Below the pieces are notes generated by a model. The model was given only the letters and a program-made list of their open reading frames with translations. It did not search any database and was not told where the DNA came from. A DNA stretch of 13,496 nt from Desulfobulbaceae bacterium (GTDB lineage: Bacteria > Desulfobacterota > Desulfobulbia > Desulfobulbales > Desulfurivibrionaceae): the NCBI GenBank assembly GCA_003557565.1, contig PWOG01000218.1, forward strand, positions 1-13,496, given 5' to 3'. This document shows, piece by piece, positions 6,997-13,356 of this stretch (positions within the stretch are counted from its first letter, which is position 1; each line of letters starts with the position of its first letter). The translations under genes were made by a program, and so were the position numbers.

Positions 6997-8775
6997 TTAA
7001 GAAAACCGAGAAGTGATCGTCTGCTGCCGTATGCTGGCCGCGGCGATGGGGTAGCGGCGGCCCGTTCCGAAGGCCTTGCCGCTGATTTTCAGGCCCGGCG
7101 GGGCCTGGCGCCGTTTGTGCTCGTTGCGGTGAATCCGGCTCACCACGTCGTTGACCACCGCTTCCGGGTAGCCCCGGGCGATGATTTCCCCGGGGCTCAA
7201 CTGGTCTTCCAGATAGGCCTGGAGGATGGGGTCCAGGATTTCGTAGGCCGGCAGTTCGTCTTCGTCCAACTGGTCCGGGGCCAGTTCGGCGCTGGGGGGA
7301 CGCTCCAGGGTGCGGCCGGGAATGAGCTCCCGTTGCCGGTTGGCCAGCCGGCTCAGGCGGTAAACCATGGTTTTGGGCACGTCGGCCAGCACCGCCAGGC
7401 CGCCGCACATGTCGCCGTAAAGGGTGCAGTAGCCCACCGCCAGCTCCGATTTGTTGCCGGTGTTCAGCAGCAGGCGGCCGCTGCGGTTGCTTTCGGCCAT
7501 CAGCAGGTTGCCCCGGATCCGGGCCTGGAGGTTCTGTTCGGTAAGGCCGGCCACCGGTTCGTCGCCAAACAGCGGGGCCAGACCGGGGCGATAGGCGGCC
7601 AGGATGTCGTCGATGGGTAAAACGGCGTAATCGATGCCGAGGTTTTCCGCCAGGGCCCGGGCATCCTCCTGGCTGGCCGCCGCCGAATAGGTCGAGGGCA
7701 TGGCGATCCCCAGCACATTTTCCGGCCCCAGGGCCCGGGCGGCAATGACCGCGGTCAGGGCCGAATCAAGGCCCCCGGAAAGACCGATGACCGCCCGGGA
7801 AAAACCGCATTTACGGACATAGTCGCCGGTGCCCAGGACCAGGGCCGCCATGATCTCGGCGGCTTCGGGATCGTCTTCCTCGCCGGGCAGGGGCGCGGAG
7901 GATGATATTTTTCCAGCGTCGGCGGCGGAGGTCTCCGGGGTGGCGGGGCTTTCGGCCGCCGCCCGGCGGCATTGGCTATCCCGGGGCAGGGAGAAAACCA
8001 CCAGGTCTTCTCTAAAGCGCGCCGCCTGGCAGGCGATCCGGCCGGTGGCGTCCAGGGCCAGACTGTCGCCGGCAAAAATCAGTGAATCCTGGCCCCCCAC
8101 CTGATTGACAAAGAGCACGGGAATCTGGTAGTTGCGGCGGATGGTTTGCAAAATTTCCCGGCGCCGGGCTGTCTTGCCGGTCTGGTAGGGCGAGGCGGCG
8201 ATATTGATCAACAGATCAGCCGGGACCTTGCCGCCGGCCGCCGGGTTCGCCGGCGGCCCCAGCAGCTCGCTTACCGGGTCGTGATGATATGGCCGGTGCG
8301 GAAACAGATCGGCGTGGTTCCAGATATCCTCGCAAATGGTGATGGCCAGGCGCAGTCCCTGGAACCGGTGAATCCGGCCCGGCCCGCCGGGTTCGAAATA
8401 ACGGGTTTCCCCGAAGACGTCGTAGCAGGGCAGCAGGCGTTTGGCGGTGGTGGCCAGGATTTTGCCGTCGTCGAACAGCACCGCCGCGTTGTGCAGCGGC
8501 TTGCCGCCGCGGTCCGGGTTTTGGGTCAGGGTGCCGCAGAGCACCCCGATGCCTCGGATCTCGCGGATCAGGTGCTCCAGGGCAAGCTGGTGGTTGTCGA
8601 TAAAGTCCGGTCTTTCCAGCAGGTCCTCGGGGGGGTAGCCGCTTATGGGCAGCTCCGGCAGGACGGCCAGTTGGCAGCCCAGGTCGGCGGCCTGCCGGCA
8701 GCGACTGATAATGGCCTCGGTGTTGCGCCGGAAATCACCGATAAGGGGATTTAGTTGAATCAGGGCAATGTTCAT
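6997..8775 (-). CDS. nadE: Glutamine-hydrolysing NAD+ synthetase
   Basis: This enzyme makes NAD+ from deamido-NAD+ (nicotinic acid adenine dinucleotide) using ATP and glutamine-derived ammonia. The 592-residue protein has an N-terminal nitrilase-type glutaminase (about 1-265) with the triad E41 (PELPISGYPPEDLL), K112 (AKRLLPCYD) and C148 (ICEDIW). The C-terminal NAD synthetase domain (about 305-592) has the ATP PP-loop SGGLDS (333-338) and the LLNTGNKSELAVGYCTLYGD stretch (436-455). A Ser/Ala/acid-rich linker (about 267-303) joins the two. The ATG at 8775 is chosen because MNIALIQLNPLIGD is the usual family start. The frame stays open upstream to 8955, but that stretch runs through a repeat element and does not look like protein. 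No Shine-Dalgarno is seen, and a promoter -10 box lies 7 nt upstream, so the message may be leaderless. It is the first gene of the leftward group. Confidence 0.97.
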   Translation of the reverse strand: MNIALIQLNPLIGDFRRNTEAIISRCRQAADLGCQLAVLPELPISGYPPEDLLERPDFIDNHQLALEHLIREIRGIGVLCGTLTQNPDRGGKPLHNAAVLFDDGKILATTAKRLLPCYDVFGETRYFEPGGPGRIHRFQGLRLAITICEDIWNHADLFPHRPYHHDPVSELLGPPANPAAGGKVPADLLINIAASPYQTGKTARRREILQTIRRNYQIPVLFVNQVGGQDSLIFAGDSLALDATGRIACQAARFREDLVVFSLPRDSQCRRAAAESPATPETSAADAGKISSSAPLPGEEDDPEAAEIMAALVLGTGDYVRKCGFSRAVIGLSGGLDSALTAVIAARALGPENVLGIAMPSTYSAAASQEDARALAENLGIDYAVLPIDDILAAYRPGLAPLFGDEPVAGLTEQNLQARIRGNLLMAESNRSGRLLLNTGNKSELAVGYCTLYGDMCGGLAVLADVPKTMVYRLSRLANRQRELIPGRTLERPPSAELAPDQLDEDELPAYEILDPILQAYLEDQLSPGEIIARGYPEAVVNDVVSRIHRNEHKRRQAPPGLKISGKAFGTGRRYPIAAASIRQQTITSRFS

Positions 8776-8782
8776 GTTCGGC

Positions 8783-8812
8783 AGAATAGCACAGTTGACA
8801 GCTGTCAGCCAA
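8783..8812 (-). promoter_or_regulatory. Putative nadE promoter placing +1 at the start codon
   Basis: The -35-like TTGGCT (8812-8807) and the -10 box TATTCT (8788-8783, 4 of 6 consensus bases) are 18 nt apart. Seven nt separate the -10 box from the nadE ATG, the same geometry as at polA. The -35 is mediocre, so confidence is moderate. Confidence 0.38.
8796..8807. promoter_or_regulatory. Perfect 12-bp palindrome within the nadE promoter spacer (operator candidate)
   Basis: TGACAGCTGTCA is perfectly palindromic, and one further pair (8794 with 8809) extends it after a single mismatch. It lies between the predicted -35 and -10 boxes, where a bound dimeric repressor would block RNA polymerase. 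The regulator is unknown; I do not recognise it as a known NAD-metabolism operator. Confidence 0.4.
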
Positions 8813-8850
8813 CCAGGAAGTGGATTGATCGCCCGGGGATAAATTGATTT

Positions 8851-8952
8851 GTAAGCGATCACAGGGCACCGCATCTTGTGGTGATCAGGCTTACTTATGT
8901 ACGCTTCGCCGCCCCCGATCACCACAACCTGCGGCACCCTGCGGGCGCTTAC
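8851..8952 (+). repeat. GTAAGCG palindromic element, copy 3 (102 bp)
   Basis: The ends are GTAAGCG (8851) and CGCTTAC (ending 8952). Conserved blocks CACCGCATCTT, GGCTTAC, GTACGCTTCGCC and AACCTGCGGCA occur in the same order as in copies 1 and 2. The inner arms GTGGTGATCA and TGATCACCAC-like (GATCACCAC at 8918-8926) pair with each other but differ in sequence from the inner arms of copy 2. It lies in the divergent region between nadE and the heme operon, upstream of both. Confidence 0.8.
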
Positions 8953-9135
8953 CATTTCGCCCCCGCGATCACCTAGATTGATTTGTCCGGCTTTGCCGAC
9001 GGGGCGCGCTGCTGTGGCCGCATCCAGGTAATTGTCGTGCCACGGGGCCGGCCGGCGGCCGTGAACTCGTCATTTTCCTTGCAAAATCCTGGTGAACGGC
9101 TAAGTTTATAGCTTTGTCCGACCGCAAAGGTAAAA

Positions 9136-9160
9136 ATTTTCACGGCCTGTGCCGCAAAAT
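9136..9160 (+). promoter_or_regulatory. Hairpin in the leader of the AhbD-like gene
   Basis: ATTTT-ca-CGGC (9136-9146) faces GCCG-ca-AAAT (9151-9160) across a CTGT loop, giving a 4-bp GC stem and a flanking AU stem separated by a small internal loop. It is 54 nt upstream of the start codon. Its position suits a 5' UTR structure, but no known riboswitch class was recognised. Confidence 0.2.
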
Positions 9161-9213
9161 CAACAGTTGCGAGTCCATCAGCAGCACCAGCAATTTTTCA
9201 GTAAGGAAAAAAC

Positions 9214-10278
9214 ATGGAATTTACACCGAAATGGTTGGCCTGGGAAATTACCCGCCGTTGCAACCTGAACTGTGTCCATTGCCGTTCTTCCTCGGAACTG
9301 GAGGCCAAGGAGCACCCCGATTTCAGCCTGGATGAAGCCAAGCGCATCATGGACGACATCGCCTCTTACGCCCAGCCGGTGCTGGTGCTTTCCGGCGGCG
9401 AGCCCCTGCTGCGCGAGGATGTTTTTGAAATTGCCACCTACGGCACGGCCAAGGGGTTCCGGATGTGCCTGGCCACCAACGGTTCCCTGGTCACCGACGA
9501 AGTCTGCCTTAAACTCAAGGAGGCGGGAATTCGCATGGCCTCGTTGAGCCTGGACGGGGCCGACGCCGAAGTGCACGACAATTTCCGTAACCAGCCGGGG
9601 GCATTTGACGGCGCCATCAACGCCGCCCGGTTGTTCAAGAAGCACGGCATTCCCTTTTTGTTCAACTCCTCCTTTACCAAACGCAACCAGGCGGACATCC
9701 CCAAGGTTTACCGGCTGGCCAGGGAACTGGGGGCCACGGCCTGGTACATGTTCATGATCGTGCCCACCGGCCGGGGTGAGGATATCATGGCCGAGCTGAT
9801 CAGCCCGGAAGAATATGAGGAGTTGCTGAACTGGCATTACGAGATGGAGAAAAAAGAGGACGAACTGCTGGTCCGCCCCACCTGCGCCCCCCACTACTAC
9901 CGGGTGGTGCGCCAGAAGGCCAGGGAGGACGGCGAGAAGTTCCAGCAGCGGACCCTGCAGTTTTCCACCGGCGGTTCCAAGGGCTGTCTGGCCGGTCAGC
10001 TGATCTCGCTGATCGATGTCGACGGCAATGTTCTGCCCTGCAGCTATTTTCCCATGTCCGCCGGCAATCTGCACCAGCAGTCCTTCAAGGATATCTGGGA
10101 GAACTCGGAGCTGTTCAAGGAGCTGCGGAATTTTAAGGGCTACAAGGGGCGCTGCGGCAGCTGCGAGTACATCAACGTCTGCGGCGGCTGCCGGGCCAGA
10201 GCTTACGCGGTCAGTGGCGACTACCTGGCCGAGGAACCGTTCTGCAGCCATCAGCCGCAGAAATTAACCACCAAATAA
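9214..10278 (+). CDS. ahbD: Radical SAM/SPASM protein, AhbD-like (heme b synthase candidate)
   Basis: AhbD converts Fe-coproporphyrin III to heme b by oxidative decarboxylation of two propionates, the last step of the siroheme-dependent pathway in sulfate reducers and methanogens. The 354-residue protein has the radical SAM cluster motif C16-x3-C20-x2-C23 (CNLNCVHC), the SGGEP stretch at 60-64 and SLDGA at 112-116. The SPASM-type C-terminal region supplies C258, C276, C314, C317, C323, C326 and C344 for an auxiliary Fe-S cluster. WLAWEITRRCNLNCVHCR, TCAPHYYRV and CGGCRARAYAVSGDYLAEEP match what I recall of AhbD sequences. The related AhbC (didecarboxysiroheme deacetylase) or a NirJ-like protein are the alternatives. 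An AAGGA Shine-Dalgarno lies 6 nt before the ATG. hemE follows after 17 bp, which firmly links it to tetrapyrrole synthesis. Radical SAM/SPASM is certain; the exact step is inferred. Confidence 0.85.
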   Translation: MEFTPKWLAWEITRRCNLNCVHCRSSSELEAKEHPDFSLDEAKRIMDDIASYAQPVLVLSGGEPLLREDVFEIATYGTAKGFRMCLATNGSLVTDEVCLKLKEAGIRMASLSLDGADAEVHDNFRNQPGAFDGAINAARLFKKHGIPFLFNSSFTKRNQADIPKVYRLARELGATAWYMFMIVPTGRGEDIMAELISPEEYEELLNWHYEMEKKEDELLVRPTCAPHYYRVVRQKAREDGEKFQQRTLQFSTGGSKGCLAGQLISLIDVDGNVLPCSYFPMSAGNLHQQSFKDIWENSELFKELRNFKGYKGRCGSCEYINVCGGCRARAYAVSGDYLAEEPFCSHQPQKLTTK

Positions 10279-10295
10279 CCAAAACAGGATCAGCC

Positions 10296-11333
10296 ATGAA
10301 CACGACCTTTCTCAAGGCCTGCCGCGGCGAGCCCACCGATTACACCCCGGTTTGGATGATGCGCCAGGCCGGGCGTTATCTCCCGGAATATCATACGGTG
10401 CGCAGCCGCTACAGTTTTCTCGACATGTGCAAGACCCCCGAGGCCGCCACCGAGGTGACCCTCCAGCCGGTGGATCTGATCGGGGTGGATGCCGCCATCC
10501 TCTTCTCCGACATCCTGGTGGTGCCCGAGGCCATGGGCGCCGCCCTGGAATTCGTGGAAAATCGCGGCCCGGTCCTGCCCGAACCGGTGCGGGACCAGGC
10601 CGGGGTGGATCGGCTGATCGTGCCCGATCCGGAAGATAAACTGGGCTATGTCATGGCCGCCATCCGGATGCTGCGCCGGGAGCTGGTCAACAAGGTGCCG
10701 CTGATCGGTTTTGCCGGAGCGCCCTTCACCAACGCCACTTACATGATCGAAGGCGGCTCCAGCAAGAATTTCTTCCTGACCAAAAAGATGATGTACACCG
10801 AGCCGGACCTGTATGGCCGGCTGATGGACAAGATCACCGAAACCACCATCCTCTACCTCAAGGCCCAGGCCGAGGCGGGAGCCCAGGCCCTGCAGATCTT
10901 CGACTCCTGGGCCGGGGCCCTGGCCCCCTGCGATTACGCCGAATTCGCTCTGCCTTATGTGAAAAGGATCATTGCCGCCCTGAAGGAAGGCGGGGTCGAG
11001 GTGCCGCTGATTTATTTCGCCAACAACGGGGCCACCCTGCTTGACCAGTGCCGGACCGTGGGGGCTGATGTCCTGGGCCTGGACTGGCGGATAAACCTGG
11101 ACGACGCGGCCCGGATCGTCGGCCCGGGGATCGCCCTGCAGGGCAACCTGGACCCCTGTGCCCTGCTGCTGCCCGCCGAAAAGATGGAACCCCGGGTGGC
11201 CCGGATCCTGGAGCAGGGCAAGGCCGCCCATGGCCATATCTTCAATCTGGGCCACGGGATCCTGCCGGAGATTCCCCCCGAACAGGCCAAGCTCATGGTG
11301 GAGATGGTACACCGCTTAAGCCGCAAAAATTAG
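10296..11333 (+). CDS. hemE: Uroporphyrinogen decarboxylase
   Basis: HemE removes four carboxyl groups from uroporphyrinogen III to give coproporphyrinogen III in the cytoplasm. The 345-residue protein is of normal length. Its hallmark motif PVWMMRQAGRYLPEY (18-32) includes R23 and R27. Other active-site residues seen are D72 (FSDIL), Y149 (NATYMIEGG), S204 (FDSWAGAL) and H320 (NLGHGILPE). GLDWR (261-265) and LQGNLDP (281-287) are also typical. An AGGA Shine-Dalgarno lies about 7 nt before the ATG, and the gene follows the radical SAM gene by 17 bp. Its presence means the organism does not rely on siroheme alone as the source of coproporphyrin-level intermediates. Confidence 0.98.
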   Translation: MNTTFLKACRGEPTDYTPVWMMRQAGRYLPEYHTVRSRYSFLDMCKTPEAATEVTLQPVDLIGVDAAILFSDILVVPEAMGAALEFVENRGPVLPEPVRDQAGVDRLIVPDPEDKLGYVMAAIRMLRRELVNKVPLIGFAGAPFTNATYMIEGGSSKNFFLTKKMMYTEPDLYGRLMDKITETTILYLKAQAEAGAQALQIFDSWAGALAPCDYAEFALPYVKRIIAALKEGGVEVPLIYFANNGATLLDQCRTVGADVLGLDWRINLDDAARIVGPGIALQGNLDPCALLLPAEKMEPRVARILEQGKAAHGHIFNLGHGILPEIPPEQAKLMVEMVHRLSRKN

Positions 11334-11370
11334 TAACCCAGATGATAAATTTGGTTACGGAACAATCCCT

Positions 11371-11970
11371 ATGATCCCCGATACGGCTGAGTGCCTACGG
11401 CTGATGGACCGCTACCGGATGCCGGCCCATATCCGGGACCATTCCCTGATGGTGGCCCGGGTGGCGAAAATACTGGCCCGGGCTCTGGCTGAGCGGGGGG
11501 AGGATATCCGGGTGGAGCTGGTGGTGGCCGGCGCCCTGCTCCATGACATCGCCAAGGCCCTGTGCCTGGAGGGCGACTGCCAGCATGCCGAACTGGGCCG
11601 GGAGATCTGCCGGGAGCACGGCTACACCGAACTGGAACCCCTGGTGGCCGAGCACGTCCATCTTGAGGAGGGCTTCACCGGTCATTGCGGGGAACGGGAA
11701 ATCGTTTATTACGCCGACAAGCGGGTCAACCACGACCGGGTGGTGAGCCTGGAACAGCGCCGGGATGACGTTATCCGCCGCTACGCGAGCGGAGATCCGG
11801 TCCGTCAGGAAGCGATCCGGCAGAATTTTGAACTCTGCCGGCGCCTGGAAGAACATATTTTTGCCAGGCTGCCCCTGGAGCCGGGAGACCTTGGTCACCT
11901 TCTGGCAGGGGCGGGACAGCAGGGGGAGGCGGGGGAACAACCGGAAGCGGCAAGCAGCTCCGGCCCCTGA
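11371..11970 (+). CDS. HD-domain phosphohydrolase of unknown function in the heme operon
   Basis: The 199-residue protein carries an HD metal-dependent phosphohydrolase domain (about 15-130). Likely metal ligands are H24 (RDHSLMVA), the H58-D59 pair (ALLHDIAK), H95 or H97 (AEHVHLEE) and D116 (YYADKRVNHDR). The ADKRVNHDRVVSLEQR segment resembles small stand-alone HDIG proteins. The substrate cannot be deduced; nucleotides are usual for this superfamily. The last 20 or so residues (Gln/Glu/Ala/Ser/Gly-rich) look disordered. The Shine-Dalgarno is poor (ACGGAA about 9 nt upstream), suggesting low translation or coupling to hemE, whose stop is 37 bp upstream. hemH begins 35 bp downstream, so it is embedded in the heme operon. 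No link to heme chemistry is visible in the sequence. Confidence 0.85.
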   Translation: MIPDTAECLRLMDRYRMPAHIRDHSLMVARVAKILARALAERGEDIRVELVVAGALLHDIAKALCLEGDCQHAELGREICREHGYTELEPLVAEHVHLEEGFTGHCGEREIVYYADKRVNHDRVVSLEQRRDDVIRRYASGDPVRQEAIRQNFELCRRLEEHIFARLPLEPGDLGHLLAGAGQQGEAGEQPEAASSSGP

Positions 11971-12005
11971 ACGCAGGTTGGATTCGGTTCAGAGGAACAG
12001 GCCCG

Positions 12006-13019
12006 ATGAACGAACACCGCAACAATGTGACCAAGCAACCCGATGACCGGCAGGCGGCCGAAGCGCCGCCGCCCGTGGGCGTGGTGCTGCTCAACATGGG
12101 CGGGCCGGAAAGCCTGGACCAGGTGGAGCCGTTTTTGCTCAACCTGTTCGCCGACCGGGAGATCATCAAGCTGGGCCCATGGCCCTGGCTGCAAAAGTTC
12201 ATCGCCCGCCGGATCGTTAAAAAGCGCACCCCCAAAAGCTGCGAGGCCTACCGCCTGATCGGGGGCGCCTCGCCCTTGAACCGGATTTCCGCCGAGCAGG
12301 GCCGGGCCCTGGCGGCTCGCCTGGGCCAAGAAGGTAACTTCATGGTGCGCTGCGCCATGCGTTACTGGCACCCCCTGGCCGCCGAAACCCTGGCCGAATT
12401 TGCCGAGGCCGGGGTTTCCCGCCTGCTGGCGCTGCCTTTGTATCCCCATTTTTCCCGGGCCACTACCGGTTCTTCGCTGAACGACTTGAAACGGGTCGCC
12501 GCCGGTTTTGATCATCCCTTCACCATTGACGAAATCCGGGCCTGGCCGGACCAGCCCCAGTATATCGAGGCCCTGGCCGTCACCATGGCCGAAGGGGCGG
12601 AGGCCTTCGCCGACGAGGAGTTCACGGTGGTCTACAGTGCTCACAGTCTGCCGGTGAGTTTCATCGAAGAGGGCGATCCCTATCTTGACCATATCAAGCG
12701 CACCATCGCCGCCGTGGAAAAGTTTACCGGCCGACCGGGCCGGCTCTGTTTCCAGAGCCGCAGCGGGCCGGTCCGCTGGCTGGAACCCTCCACCCCGGAT
12801 ATGCTGGGTCAGCTGGCCGACCAGGGGGTAAAAAACGTGCTCATGGTGCCGGTGAGCTTCATCTCCGACCACGTGGAAACCCTCTACGAAATCGACATCC
12901 AGTACCGGGATCTGGCCCGCCACAGAGGTATCCGCCTGGTCCGCCCCCCGGCGCTGAACACCCACCCCCAACTCATCGAAGCCCTGGCCCAGCTGGTGAT
13001 CCAGAAAATAACCGGATAA
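12006..13019 (+). CDS. hemH: Ferrochelatase
   Basis: This enzyme inserts ferrous iron into a porphyrin. The 337-residue protein has the catalytic His in SAHSLP (H213), the acidic metal-path residue E291 in SDHVETLYEID, FQSRSGPVRWLEP (249-261, W258) and TTGSSLND (153-160). The N-terminal motif LLNMGGPES matches mitochondrial and many proteobacterial enzymes. Met31 occupies the position of human Met76, where Firmicute coproporphyrin ferrochelatases have Tyr. This favours protoporphyrin IX as substrate, although substrate cannot be settled from one residue. There is no C-terminal Cys-rich [2Fe-2S] extension and no membrane anchor. The first 22 residues are a polar extension with no family counterpart; no other good start exists before the motif. 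An AGAGGA Shine-Dalgarno lies 9 nt before the ATG. This is the last recognisable gene of the heme operon. Confidence 0.97.
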   Translation: MNEHRNNVTKQPDDRQAAEAPPPVGVVLLNMGGPESLDQVEPFLLNLFADREIIKLGPWPWLQKFIARRIVKKRTPKSCEAYRLIGGASPLNRISAEQGRALAARLGQEGNFMVRCAMRYWHPLAAETLAEFAEAGVSRLLALPLYPHFSRATTGSSLNDLKRVAAGFDHPFTIDEIRAWPDQPQYIEALAVTMAEGAEAFADEEFTVVYSAHSLPVSFIEEGDPYLDHIKRTIAAVEKFTGRPGRLCFQSRSGPVRWLEPSTPDMLGQLADQGVKNVLMVPVSFISDHVETLYEIDIQYRDLARHRGIRLVRPPALNTHPQLIEALAQLVIQKITG

Positions 13020-13356
13020 ACGGCAATCAGTAAGCAAGCCTCAATTTTTCTTCATTTTTTTATCCCGTTCCAGCCTTACCCTCTTTTGCATCGTCTGTAA
13101 CCATCCCACCTTGTGGCATTTACTGTCTTCTGCGGCGGTATGTCGCGGTTAACCTGGCACAGCACTGTAACGACTTGATTATTAAAGTTTTTTACAGTTT
13201 CTGTACACTAAATTTACCCAAAAAGAGTGTTTGGAAAATTGATTTTAGACCTGAAGCATGCTATGCATCAGAATGTAAGGTGCCTGACAACTTATTGTTG
13301 TGTTGTGTAAATGAATTAACACTACGACTAATCAAACAAAATGGAGGAGGGTGTGT
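13020..13356 (+). other. AT-rich intergenic region / leader of the lipoprotein gene (337 bp)
   Basis: Composition shifts clearly from the GC-rich coding DNA to AT-rich. A T-rich tract at about 13045-13061 follows hemH, but no GC stem precedes it, so a Rho-independent terminator is not evident. An inverted repeat ACTGTAA/TTACAGT (13164-13170 and 13192-13198) could be an operator or hairpin. A weak promoter pair is TTGATT near 13229 with TATGCA 17 nt later. I looked for cyclic-dinucleotide (GEMM) riboswitch signatures, which precede some cytochrome genes, and saw none. The reading frame at 13175-13378 has no Shine-Dalgarno and is not judged real. Confidence 0.5.
13343..13350 (+). promoter_or_regulatory. 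Strong Shine-Dalgarno for the lipoprotein gene
   Basis: GGAGGAGG ends 6 nt before the ATG at 13357 and is the strongest ribosome binding site in the window. It fixes the start and implies high translation. Confidence 0.8.

Larger units (their letters stand above)
8776..9213. other. Divergent intergenic region nadE / heme operon (438 bp)
   Basis: From left to right this holds the nadE promoter and palindrome, a direct repeat ATTGATTTGT (8843-8852 and 8977-8986) that brackets palindromic element copy 3, a small hairpin GTCCGGC/GCCGAC at 8985-9000, a GC-rich imperfect palindrome at 9041-9063, and a leader hairpin at 9136-9160 before the radical SAM gene. No convincing promoter for the rightward operon could be picked: the best pair, TTGCAA near 9080 with TAAGTT near 9101, is weak. 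No gene was seen here. Confidence 0.6.

Noticed and set aside
5653..7620. A 655-codon open frame on the plus strand opposite hisD and nadE
   Set aside because: It is an antisense shadow of two strongly recognised genes, caused by high GC and codon bias; its translation is Gly/Gln/Val-rich with no domain.
4481..8952. CRISPR array or tandem repeat interpretation of the recurrent palindromes
   Set aside because: Copies are far apart, in both orientations and internally palindromic with variable arms, unlike direct repeats with regular spacers.
8776..8955. In-frame 60-residue N-terminal extension of nadE
   Set aside because: It would run through palindromic copy 3 and the promoter; homologous proteins start at MNIALIQLNP.
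9041..9063. GC-rich imperfect palindrome as an intrinsic terminator
   Set aside because: The stem is interrupted after 5 bp and is not followed by a T-run on either strand.
9178..10251. Minus-strand open frame opposite the radical SAM gene, and similar ones opposite hemE and hemH
   Set aside because: The plus-strand frames hold intact catalytic motifs and ribosome binding sites; the minus frames have neither.
13154..13172. Sigma54-like promoter TGGCAC upstream of the lipoprotein gene
   Set aside because: The -24-like TGGCAC is present, but the required GC at the -12 position is missing at the right spacing.
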